Positions 7,872 to 17,085 of a stretch of DNA of 18,274 bases are shown one piece after another (position 1 is the stretch's first letter; the number at the start of each line of letters is the position of its first letter). The notes under the pieces are model-generated. The model did not search any database. It was not told the origin of the DNA and saw nothing but the letters and a program-made list of their open reading frames with translations. The stretch lies in contig CALPRR020000028.1 in assembly GCA_943326025.2 (NCBI GenBank), positions 1 through 18,274 of the forward strand. The letters are read 5' to 3'. This DNA comes from Candidatus Kuenenia stuttgartensis. GTDB taxonomy: Bacteria > Bacteroidota > Bacteroidia > Flavobacteriales_D > Crocinitomicaceae. A program made the translations under genes and the position numbers.

Positions 7872-9074
7872 ATGGAATTCAAAGTATCAAATAAAGCAAA
7901 TCGTCTTACTTTAATCTTAATGATTGTTGGAGTTTTGTTTACGACAATTGGCATAGTTTCTAATATTGGTGAGCATAATTTAGTTCAAAGAATTATGGCT
8001 AACGGTTTAATTAATGGTTTCTTTTTCTTTGCAATTGGATTGGGAGCATTATTTTTCTTAGCGCTTCAATATGCTACTGAAACTGGTTGGTATGCATCAG
8101 TTAAAAGAGTAATTGAAGGTGTAGCTGGTTTTTTACCATATGGAATGGGATTATTGGGGGCTGTTCTTTTAATAATTACATTTTTAGATGGTGCTCATAT
8201 TTATTTATGGATGGATAAAGCTTATACTACTCCAGGTAATCATCACTATGATGAAATTATTGATGGAAAATCAGCTTATTTAAATCCAATTTTCTTTTGG
8301 ATTAGAACTATAGTTTATTTTACAGTTTATTTCTTGTTTTGGAAAGGATTTAGAAATCGTTCTTTAGAAGAAGATAGAGTTGGTGGTACTGAGATTCACT
8401 TTAAAAATTATAGAAAATCTGCTACTTTCTTGGTATTATTTGCTGTTTTTAGTTCTTCTTCAGCTTGGGATTGGATTATGTCTATTGATGTTCACTGGTT
8501 CTCAACTTTATTTGGATGGTATACATTTGCTGGAATGTGGTGTTCTACAATGACTGTATTGGTTTTGTTAACTCTTTATTTAAAAAAACAAGGTTATTTA
8601 CCAAAAGTGAATGAAAACCATATTCACGATTTAGGTAAATGGACTTTTGCTATATCTTTCTTATGGTCTTATATGTGGTTCTCACAATTCATGTTGATTT
8701 GGTACGCAAATCTAGGTGAAGAGGTTGTTTACTACATGACTAGAATTGATCATTTTAAATTTATGTACTTTGGTATGTTCTTAATCAATTTTGCATTTCC
8801 AATGTTATTGTTAATGTCAAGAGATGCTAAAAGACATGCTGGTGTTTTAACAATTGTTGGTGTAATTATCATAATAGGTCACTGGTTTGATGTTTACATT
8901 ATGATTTCAGCTGGATCTTTAGGTGCTAAAGCAAAAGTTGGTTTCATGGAAGTTGGTATGGCTTTATTGGCAGCAGGGTTCTTTATTCGTATGATTTTAA
9001 AAAATCTTACTAAAGCTCCTTTAACACCAGTGAATCATCCATTCTTAGATGAAAGTATTCATCACGAAGTTTAA
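7872..9074 (+). CDS. actF: ActF: second NrfD-like membrane subunit of alternative complex III
   Basis: This 400-residue polytopic membrane protein has about ten hydrophobic helices, the first at roughly residues 11-30. It is shorter than ActC and lacks the His-rich tail. The position between actE and coxB and the mix of charged residues within helices (for example FLDGAHIYLWMDK and SSAWDWIMSIDVHWFS) identify it as ActF. It is homologous to ActC and in known structures forms the other half of the membrane core. Buried acidic and His residues are proposed to conduct protons, though whether it binds quinol is less certain. The spacer from actE is 23 bases, again without a clear Shine-Dalgarno sequence. 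Confidence 0.9.
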   Translation: MEFKVSNKANRLTLILMIVGVLFTTIGIVSNIGEHNLVQRIMANGLINGFFFFAIGLGALFFLALQYATETGWYASVKRVIEGVAGFLPYGMGLLGAVLLIITFLDGAHIYLWMDKAYTTPGNHHYDEIIDGKSAYLNPIFFWIRTIVYFTVYFLFWKGFRNRSLEEDRVGGTEIHFKNYRKSATFLVLFAVFSSSSAWDWIMSIDVHWFSTLFGWYTFAGMWCSTMTVLVLLTLYLKKQGYLPKVNENHIHDLGKWTFAISFLWSYMWFSQFMLIWYANLGEEVVYYMTRIDHFKFMYFGMFLINFAFPMLLLMSRDAKRHAGVLTIVGVIIIIGHWFDVYIMISAGSLGAKAKVGFMEVGMALLAAGFFIRMILKNLTKAPLTPVNHPFLDESIHHEV

Positions 9075-9105
9075 TATAGTATATTTTATCACAGTCAAAT
9101 TATAA

Positions 9106-10350
9106 ATGATGGGCAAATTAATTGCAATTATCGTAATCGTTTTAGGAGTTGTTGCTTTAGCACAATTAATTAGAATTTATGAATTAAATTCAAAACTTAG
9201 AAACTCTGGAGAAAATGAAGTTATTAATAGAGATAATAAATTAAACGGAAAGTTAATGTTAGCTTTTATGGCTTTCTTCTTTTTAGGGTTTATCTATTTA
9301 ATGTCTGAATATGGTTGGACAGGTAGAGGTGTAGCTGCTTCAGTTCATGGTAGAGATTTAGATTCTTTGTTAAACTTGAATTTTATTATCATTATCATTG
9401 TTTTCTTTTTAACTAATTTTTTACTTTTCTTTTTTGCTTACAAATACACTCGTAAACCTGGTGTAGCAGCTTTTTATTATCCTCATAATAATAAATTAGA
9501 AATGCTATGGACAGTTGTACCTGCTGCTGTTTTAGCAGTTATTATTATTTTAGGTTTGAAAACATGGAACTCTGTAACTGATAATGCTAAAAAAGAATCT
9601 ATTAGAGTTGAATTGTTTTCTAAACAATTTGATTGGACAGCAAGATATTCAGGTCAAGATAATACACTTGGATATTTTGATTATAAGTTGACTACAGCTA
9701 ATAATGAATTGGCTTTATTGACTTCTAATACAATTGATTCTGCTATTTTTGAAATGGAAGATGGTTTATCTGGTATTAAAGCTTTAGAATCTAAATTAAA
9801 TGATAATACTATCATGTTGGTACCTGAAGAGAAAGAGAAAATGATTGTTGATTTGGATAGAAAAGAACGTTTGATTCGTTTATTATATCAAATGAAAGCT
9901 CGACATAATAAAAAGGTAGATGCTTTTGCATGGGATGACATTATACAAAAAGATACATTGTATCTATGTGAGAATAAGGAATATGAATTTAATTTTCGAG
10001 CAAAAGATGTAATACACTCAGCTCATTTCCCTCATTTCAGAGCTCAAATGAATACTGTTCCTGGATTGACAACTCGTTTTAAATTTACTCCTGATATTAC
10101 AACTAAAGAAATGCGTGTTATCAAACAAAACAATAAATTTAATTATGTTTTGTTATGTAATAAAATTTGTGGCGGAGCTCACTATAAAATGAAAATGATT
10201 ATTGTTGTTTTACCAGAAGGTGAATATAACTCTTGGATGAAAGCTAAAATGGCAACAGCTACTTTCAAACATAATTATTTTCCTGTTGTTAGTTCTCAAG
10301 CAGCACCAGCAGCAAAAACTACTGATACAACAGCAGTAGCAGATAAGTAA
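9106..10350 (+). CDS. coxB: Cytochrome c oxidase subunit II (CuA subunit)
   Basis: Subunit II accepts electrons from cytochrome c at a binuclear CuA centre and passes them to heme a in CoxA. The CuA ligands are visible: H304 in IHSAHFP, then C351, C355, H359 and M362. The usual Glu between the two cysteines (CSEIC) is Lys353 here. Four hydrophobic segments occupy about residues 3-24, 48-66, 90-112 and 130-148, two more than the classical two-helix hairpin. Between the QFDW motif (D176, W177) and H304 there are 127 residues, roughly 60-70 more than in textbook subunit II; the extra part is charged and probably helical. No CxxCH is present, so it is not a caa3-type fused subunit. The C-terminus is an Ala/Thr-rich tail. 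Two adjacent ATG codons (9106, 9109) could both serve as start. Confidence 0.93.
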   Translation: MMGKLIAIIVIVLGVVALAQLIRIYELNSKLRNSGENEVINRDNKLNGKLMLAFMAFFFLGFIYLMSEYGWTGRGVAASVHGRDLDSLLNLNFIIIIIVFFLTNFLLFFFAYKYTRKPGVAAFYYPHNNKLEMLWTVVPAAVLAVIIILGLKTWNSVTDNAKKESIRVELFSKQFDWTARYSGQDNTLGYFDYKLTTANNELALLTSNTIDSAIFEMEDGLSGIKALESKLNDNTIMLVPEEKEKMIVDLDRKERLIRLLYQMKARHNKKVDAFAWDDIIQKDTLYLCENKEYEFNFRAKDVIHSAHFPHFRAQMNTVPGLTTRFKFTPDITTKEMRVIKQNNKFNYVLLCNKICGGAHYKMKMIIVVLPEGEYNSWMKAKMATATFKHNYFPVVSSQAAPAAKTTDTTAVADK

Positions 10351-10380
10351 TAGAATTTTTAAATTAAAACAGATATAAAG

Positions 10381-12204
10381 ATGTCGGCAGCAGCGCACGT
10401 AGCACATGGAAGTCACGATTCACACGGTCATCATGAAGATCATGGTCATCACGAGGAAAGTTTTATTTCAAAATATATCTTTAGCCAAGATCATAAAATG
10501 ATTGGTAAGCAGTTTTTATTAACTGCTGTATTTATGGGTATTGTAGCAATGTTATTGTCTATTTTATTCCGTATACAATTAGCATGGCCTGGTGAGAGTT
10601 CAGATTTTTTATCATTCTTTTTAGGTGAAACTTGGGCTCCAGGAGGAGTTTTGAAAGAAGATATGTATCTTGGTTTAGTAACTATTCATGGAACTATCAT
10701 GGTATTCTTCCTTTTAACAGGTGGTTTATCTGGAACTTTTTCTAATTTATTGATTCCACTTCAACTAGGTGCTAGAGATATGGCATCAGGATTTTTGAAC
10801 ATGCTTTCATATTGGTTTTTCCTTATTTCTTCTATAATAATGTTAGTTTCATTATTTGTTGAATCAGGACCAGCTATGGCAGGTTGGACAATATATCCTC
10901 CTTTGTCAGCTTTACCTCAAGCCGTTAGTGGTTCTGGTTTAGGAATGACTTTGTGGTTAGTATCAATGACATTGTTTGTCGTTTCTTCTTTAATGGGTTC
11001 TTTGAATTATATTGTTACTGTATTAAATTTAAGAACAAAAGGAATGAGCATGACTAGAATGCCTCTTACTATTTGGGCTTTCTTTGTTACTGCAATCTTA
11101 GGTGTTTTATCATTTCCAGTTTTATTCTCAGCAGTTTTATTATTAATGATGGATAGATTAATGGGAACAAGTTTCTATTTATCTGATATTATTGTTGGTG
11201 GTGAGATGTTAGCTAATCATGGTGGTTCACCGATTTTATACCAACATTTATTTTGGTTCTTAGGTCACCCTGAAGTTTATATCGTATTATTACCAGCATT
11301 AGGTTTATCATCTGAAATTATTTCTACTAATTCTAGAAAGCCAATTTTCGGATATAGAGCGATGATTGGTTCAATTTTAGCAATTGGTTTCCTTTCCTTT
11401 ATTGTATGGGGTCACCATATGTTCGTTACTGGTATGAATCCTTTTATTGGTTCTGTCTTTGTATTCACAACATTATTAATTGCGATCCCTTCTGCAGTTA
11501 AGGTTTTTAATTATTTAACTACTCTTTGGAAAGGTTCAATTGTTTTAACTCCTGCAATGATGTTTGCGATTGGTTTAGTTTCTACTTTTATTACTGGGGG
11601 TGTAACAGGTATTATTTTAGCTGATTCAGCTTTAGATATTAATATTCATGATACTTATTTCGTTGTTGCTCACTTCCATATTGTAATGGGTATGTCAGCA
11701 GTATTTGGTATGTTTGCTGGTGTATATCATTGGTTCCCAAAAATGTTTGGTAGAATGATGAATTTACGATTAGGTTATATTCACTTCTGGATAACAATTG
11801 TTGGAGCTTATGGTGTTTTCTTTCCAATGCACTTTGTTGGTTTAGCAGGCGCTCCAAGACGTTATTATGATTATTCAGTTTATGGTGAATTCGATTCTCC
11901 AACGGGTGAGATGATGATGGATTTGAACGTTATTATTACAATTTTTGCAATAATTGCAGCATTAGGACAATTAATCTTTTTATTTAACTTCTTTTATAGT
12001 ATTTACAGAGGCCCTAAAGCTATTCAAAATCCTTGGAAAGCTAATACTTTAGAATGGACTACACCTGTTGAACATGTTCATGGTAACTGGCCAGGTGAAT
12101 TACCAACAGTTCACAGATGGCCTTATGATTACTCTAAACCAGGAGCTTCAGAAGATTACATTCCTCAAAATGTTCCTTTAGCTGAAGGTGAAGAAGAACA
12201 TTAG
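10381..12204 (+). CDS. coxA: Cytochrome c oxidase subunit I (heme a/a3-CuB catalytic subunit)
   Basis: This is the catalytic subunit of an aa3-type proton-pumping heme-copper oxidase with twelve or more membrane helices. All metal ligands can be placed: H103 and H433 for heme a, H431 for heme a3, and H296, H345 and H346 for CuB. Y300 is in position for the His-Tyr crosslink, and E298 in HPEVY marks the A1 subfamily with a D-channel. The K-channel lysine is K374, and H423-D424 mark the Mg site. The first 24 residues contain nine histidines, an unusual cytoplasmic His/Asp/Glu extension. It is the last gene of the operon, with a terminator starting 17 bases after its stop. Genes for subunits III and IV do not follow and must lie elsewhere if present. 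Confidence 0.96.
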   Translation: MSAAAHVAHGSHDSHGHHEDHGHHEESFISKYIFSQDHKMIGKQFLLTAVFMGIVAMLLSILFRIQLAWPGESSDFLSFFLGETWAPGGVLKEDMYLGLVTIHGTIMVFFLLTGGLSGTFSNLLIPLQLGARDMASGFLNMLSYWFFLISSIIMLVSLFVESGPAMAGWTIYPPLSALPQAVSGSGLGMTLWLVSMTLFVVSSLMGSLNYIVTVLNLRTKGMSMTRMPLTIWAFFVTAILGVLSFPVLFSAVLLLMMDRLMGTSFYLSDIIVGGEMLANHGGSPILYQHLFWFLGHPEVYIVLLPALGLSSEIISTNSRKPIFGYRAMIGSILAIGFLSFIVWGHHMFVTGMNPFIGSVFVFTTLLIAIPSAVKVFNYLTTLWKGSIVLTPAMMFAIGLVSTFITGGVTGIILADSALDINIHDTYFVVAHFHIVMGMSAVFGMFAGVYHWFPKMFGRMMNLRLGYIHFWITIVGAYGVFFPMHFVGLAGAPRRYYDYSVYGEFDSPTGEMMMDLNVIITIFAIIAALGQLIFLFNFFYSIYRGPKAIQNPWKANTLEWTTPVEHVHGNWPGELPTVHRWPYDYSKPGASEDYIPQNVPLAEGEEEH

Positions 12205-12221
12205 AAAATAAATTATTAATG

Positions 12222-12257
12222 AAAGCCTTTCCAATTGGAGAGGCTTTTGTATTTTTG
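12222..12257 (+). terminator. Rho-independent terminator of the act-cox operon
   Basis: AAAGCCTTTCC (12222-12232) pairs with GGAGAGGCTTT (12237-12247) as an 11-bp stem with one G.T pair and an AATT loop. TTTTG and then TATTTTTG follow. It is 17 bases after the coxA stop and closes the respiratory operon. An ATG at 12219, in frame with ruvB, lies just before the stem, which argues against that ATG as the ruvB start. The 3' half (12250-12257, TATTTTTG) also fits the TAnnTTTG promoter element. Confidence 0.85.
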
Positions 12258-12272
12258 ATAAAACTCAATCAA

Positions 12273-13301
12273 TTGGAAGATTCATTCGATTATAGACAGG
12301 AAGCAGAAACAAATAATGAAAAAGATTTTGATAAAGTCTTAAGACCAAAGTTATTGTCTGATTTTGCTGGTCAAAAAGCGGTTGTTGATAATTTAGAAGT
12401 TTTCGTTCAAGCAGCAAAACTTAGAGAAGAGCCTTTAGATCATGTTTTACTTCATGGCCCTCCTGGTCTTGGTAAAACAACTCTTGCAAATATTATAGCG
12501 AATGAGTTAGGTGTTGGTTTTAAAGTTACGAGTGGACCTGTTTTAGATAAAGCAGGTGATTTAGCTGGACTATTAACGAATTTACAATCTGGTGATGTTT
12601 TATTTATTGATGAAATTCATCGTTTAAGTCCCGTAGTTGAAGAATATTTATATTCTGCAATGGAAGATTATGTGATTGATATTTTAATTGATAGTGGTCC
12701 AAATGCTAGAACAGTTCAAATATCACTAAATCCTTTTACTTTAATTGGTGCAACAACTCGTTCGGGTTTATTGACGTCACCTTTGAGAGCACGTTTTGGA
12801 ATTAATTCTCGTTTAGAGTATTATAATTCTGAAGTATTAACTTCAATTGTTGAACGTTCGGCTTCTTTATTAGATATTCCAATTCAATACGAAGCTGCTT
12901 ATCAAATTGCTAGTAGAAGTCGTGGTACTCCTCGTATTGCTAATGCTTTATTGAGAAGAATTCGAGATTTTGCTCAAATAAAAGGTGATGGAACTATAAC
13001 ATTAGATATTACAAATTTTGGATTAAAAGCTTTAAATGTTGACCAAAATGGTTTAGATGAAATGGATAATCGTATTCTTGGAGCAATCATTCATAAATTT
13101 AATGGTGGTCCTGTTGGTCTTTCTACTATAGCAACTGCAATTGGGGAAAATGCGGGTACATTAGAAGAAGTTTATGAACCCTTTTTAATTCAAGAAGGTT
13201 TTCTTACTCGAACTTCAAGAGGTCGAAAAGCAACAGAAAAAGCATTTAAGCATTTAGGTAAACCGCTAGGTTTTTCTCAAGGTGGTTTGTTTGAAGATTA
13301 A
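12273..13301 (+). CDS. ruvB: RuvB: Holliday junction branch migration ATPase
   Basis: RuvB is the hexameric AAA+ motor that, with RuvA and RuvC, moves and resolves Holliday junctions in the cytoplasm. Numbering from the TTG at 12273, Walker A is GPPGLGKT at 62-69 and Walker B is DEIH at 113-116. The sensor region IGATTRSG and the RARFG arginine-finger motif follow, then the winged-helix domain ending in HLGKPLGF. The frame is open from an ATG at 12219, but that ATG sits against the operon terminator and would add 18 residues (MKAFPIGEAF and on) that the family lacks. There is no other ATG before the conserved LRPK, so TTG 12273 is preferred; it gives 342 residues, a normal length. A possible -7 element, TATTTTTG, at 12250 would give a very short leader. 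The start is inferred; the identity is certain. Confidence 0.93.
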   Translation: MEDSFDYRQEAETNNEKDFDKVLRPKLLSDFAGQKAVVDNLEVFVQAAKLREEPLDHVLLHGPPGLGKTTLANIIANELGVGFKVTSGPVLDKAGDLAGLLTNLQSGDVLFIDEIHRLSPVVEEYLYSAMEDYVIDILIDSGPNARTVQISLNPFTLIGATTRSGLLTSPLRARFGINSRLEYYNSEVLTSIVERSASLLDIPIQYEAAYQIASRSRGTPRIANALLRRIRDFAQIKGDGTITLDITNFGLKALNVDQNGLDEMDNRILGAIIHKFNGGPVGLSTIATAIGENAGTLEEVYEPFLIQEGFLTRTSRGRKATEKAFKHLGKPLGFSQGGLFED

Positions 13302-13303
13302 TC

Positions 13304-14229
13304 ATGCGATTAAACATCGATCATAGAACTTCTTTAATAAAGCAAAAAGCGTTGGATTTGGGTTTTTCTTTTTGTGGTATATCTAAAGCTGATTTCTTAA
13401 AAGAAGAAGCTAAAAATCTTGAAAATTGGTTATCAAAATCTTATAATGGTAAGATGGATTATATGAATAATCATTTTGATAAACGTTTAGATCCAAGATT
13501 ATTGGTTGATGATGCTAAATCTGTAGTTTCATTGTTGTTAAATTATTATCCTACTGAAATTCAGAAAGCAGATACTGAAGTTAAGATTTCCAAATATGCC
13601 TATGGCGAAGATTATCATTATGTCATAAAAGATAAATTAAAAGAATTATTTGATTTTATTCAATTTGAAATTGGGGAAGTTGGTGGAAGAGTCTTTGTTG
13701 ACTCAGCTCCAGTTATGGATAAAGTTTGGGCCAAAAAAAGTGGATTAGGTTGGGTCGGAAAGAATAGTAATTTAATACATCCTAAACATGGTTCTTTCTT
13801 TTTTATTGCTGAATTGATATTAGACCTAGAATTAACAGCTGATGGTCCTATAAAAGACTATTGTGGAACTTGTACTCGTTGTATAGACGCTTGTCCAACA
13901 GAAGCAATTGTTTCGCCTTATGTAGTTGATGGGTCTAAATGTATTTCTTATTTAACAATTGAATTGAAAGATGCTATTTTACCAAATGAATTTAAGAGTA
14001 AAATGGATAATTGGATGTTTGGTTGTGATGTATGCCAAGATGTTTGTCCTTGGAACCGTTTTTCAAAACCAACTTCAGAGGCATCTTTTTCACCACATGA
14101 GAATTTATTAAAAATGTCTAAATCAGATTGGACTGATTTGACAGAAGATGTATTTCGAGAATTATTTAGAAATAGTGCAGTTAAAAGAACAAAATTTTTA
14201 GGCTTAAAACGTAATATTGATTTTTTAAG

Positions 14230-14233
<4 letters not shown>
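13304..14233 (+). CDS. queG: QueG: cobalamin-dependent epoxyqueuosine reductase
   Basis: QueG performs the last step of queuosine synthesis, reducing epoxyqueuosine to queuosine in the wobble position of GUN-anticodon tRNAs. Two [4Fe-4S] sites are visible: C187, C190, C193, C197 (CGTCTRCIDACP) and C213, C241, C244, C248 (CDVCQDVCPW). VDSAPVMDK carries the probable catalytic Asp133, and WVGKNSNLIHP is a family motif. The 309-residue length is that of the short QueG form. The start codon follows the ruvB stop by two bases, so the genes are almost surely co-transcribed and translationally coupled. The stop overlaps the convergent histidine kinase stop in a shared TTAA. No genes for earlier queuosine steps are nearby; the pterin synthase at 17086 is of a different type. 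Confidence 0.95.
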
Positions 14234-15783
<1,550 letters not shown>

Positions 15784-15835
15784 CTTTATCTATTAGAGTA
15801 AAGAAACGAGTTTTTTCTGAAATGATTGTTTAATT

Positions 15836-16939
15836 TCATTTTTTTAATTGAAGTGTTTGTTCAATTTGCTCACAAACTTTTAGATGATCAAATTTTGATG
15901 CATAATTTTTGAGATCATTTGAGTTGAATTTGTTTCTTTCTTGAAAATATTGTTCTATTTTTAAGCCCAGATCATCTACATTTTGTGGTTCAAAAAGATA
16001 ACCAAGTGTTCTATTTTCTATTAATTCTTTTGTTCCGCCTGAATTACTTCCTATAATTGGTATACCACAAGCTAATGATTCAATGGTTGACATACCAACA
16101 GTTTCAGATTTTGAAGCATTAATTAAAACATCTATTGCTTTATAATATTTTTCAATTTCATTTGTAAAAGGTCTAAATAATATTCGATTATTAAGATTTT
16201 CCTGGTCAATTTTATTTTTAATGTTTAACAAATAATCATTGCTTTCATTAATAGTTGGTTCTCCGACAATTAATAATTTGAAGTTTGATTGTTTGCATTT
16301 TGAAATTGCGTCAATTACGATATGATGTCCTTTATTAACATCGATTCTTCCAATAATACCAATTATTATTTCATCTAAAGGAAGATTTAATTCTTCTTTT
16401 GTTTCCCTTTTTGTTTGATATAAATTAAACTTTTCTAATTCAATTCCAGATGGGATTAAACAAATTTTTGATTTTCTAATTTTTGAATTAATCTCAACTT
16501 GTTCTTTTAACCAATTTAAAGGACAGGACCAAATATCATAAAAGTTATATCGAATTGTATGGAAAATTGATGTTTTACGAATACCAAATTGCATTTCCAT
16601 AAAATAAGAAATGTGAAGTTTTTTTCCAATAAAACATTTTACCGTTGCGCCTATACTCAAATCGTGATTTGATCTAATAATTAAATGTGTAATTCCGTAT
16701 AATTGAATTAGTTTTTTTAGTTTAACGGCTTTTGCGAATTGATAATATTTATTATGTTGTTCGATTAAACAAACATCAATTCTATTCATTAATGCATTTC
16801 GATGAATAGGTGAATTTTTCCAACAAAATACAATAACGGCATATCCTTTTTGGTTCATCCAAATTGCATTTTTGAGATGATTCATTTCTAAACCACCCCA
16901 ACTATTTGAACCACATAAATATCCTAATTTGCTTTTCAT
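15836..16939 (-). CDS. GT4-family glycosyltransferase
   Basis: This is a 367-residue retaining glycosyltransferase with a GT-B fold. The N-terminal half has the glycine-rich GGLE turn at 15-18. The C-terminal half has GRIDVNKGHH, then the EX7E motif with E279 and E287 (SETVGMSTIESLACG), and the GGTKELI donor-binding loop. There is no signal peptide or membrane helix, so it acts in the cytoplasm or at the inner face of the membrane, probably on lipid-linked or cell-surface glycans. Donor and acceptor cannot be read from the sequence. A TAG stop sits directly before the ATG in frame, which fixes the start at 16939 or later. The gene is alone rather than in a polysaccharide cluster, with the histidine kinase downstream and the pterin operon divergent. 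Confidence 0.88.
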   Translation of the reverse strand: MKSKLGYLCGSNSWGGLEMNHLKNAIWMNQKGYAVIVFCWKNSPIHRNALMNRIDVCLIEQHNKYYQFAKAVKLKKLIQLYGITHLIIRSNHDLSIGATVKCFIGKKLHISYFMEMQFGIRKTSIFHTIRYNFYDIWSCPLNWLKEQVEINSKIRKSKICLIPSGIELEKFNLYQTKRETKEELNLPLDEIIIGIIGRIDVNKGHHIVIDAISKCKQSNFKLLIVGEPTINESNDYLLNIKNKIDQENLNNRILFRPFTNEIEKYYKAIDVLINASKSETVGMSTIESLACGIPIIGSNSGGTKELIENRTLGYLFEPQNVDDLGLKIEQYFQERNKFNSNDLKNYASKFDHLKVCEQIEQTLQLKK

Positions 16940-16944
16940 CTAAT

Positions 16945-16965
16945 TTATTGAGCTAAAATAATCAT
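16945..16965 (-). other. possible six-codon leader ORF before the glycosyltransferase
   Basis: On the minus strand a GGGG-containing purine-rich stretch (AAAGGGGTGAAAA) precedes an ATG that opens a six-codon frame, MIILAQ, then stops. Five bases later comes the glycosyltransferase ATG in another frame. The Shine-Dalgarno-like tract is better than any other in the window. It could be a translated leader allowing re-initiation, or chance. Nothing in the peptide suggests attenuation. Confidence 0.2.
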
Positions 16966-17011
16966 TTTTCACCCCTTTAAATGTAAGGGATTAATAATTA
17001 TTTCAATAAAA

Positions 17012-17083
17012 TGTTTAATAAAATTATTAAAATGTTAAACAAATAAGTATATTTGTTTAACAAAATACAATTACTGTTAAACA
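17012..17083. repeat. four 9-bp palindromes (TGTTWAAYA) at exact 21-bp spacing, candidate operator array
   Basis: The copies are TGTTTAATA (17012-17020), TGTTAAACA (17033-17041), TGTTTAACA (17054-17062) and TGTTAAACA (17075-17083). Start-to-start distance is 21 bp each time, two helical turns, so all four face the same side of the DNA. The last three are each near-perfect palindromes around a central base. Copies two and three also form a perfect 13-bp inverted repeat (17033-17045 and 17050-17062) with spacer AGTA. The third copy overlaps the likely -7 element, and the fourth ends two bases before the pterin synthase ATG. This arrangement fits cooperative binding of a repressor that blocks the promoter. 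Confidence 0.75.
17048..17055 (+). promoter_or_regulatory. candidate -7 promoter element (TATATTTG) for the pterin operon
   Basis: TATATTTG is an exact fit to TAnnTTTG and lies 30 bases before the ATG at 17086, giving a leader of about 24 bases. No TTTG is seen at -33, which suggests a weak or activator-dependent promoter. It sits inside the inverted repeat of the operator array. Confidence 0.45.
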
Positions 17084-17085
17084 AA

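Noticed and set aside
15784..15835. terminator between the glycosyltransferase and the histidine kinase
   Set aside because: The only inverted match (AAGAAAC with GTTTTTTCT) has a two-base loop and bulges; no stable stem with a T run on the minus strand.
17012..17083. CRISPR or satellite repeat
   Set aside because: Only four 9-bp units with 12-bp gaps, partly palindromic, placed over a promoter; far too short for CRISPR repeats and spacers.
17053..17085. TTG at 17053 as the pterin synthase start
   Set aside because: It lies inside the promoter element and operator array; the translated bases are repeat units, and ATG 17086 gives the usual N-terminus.
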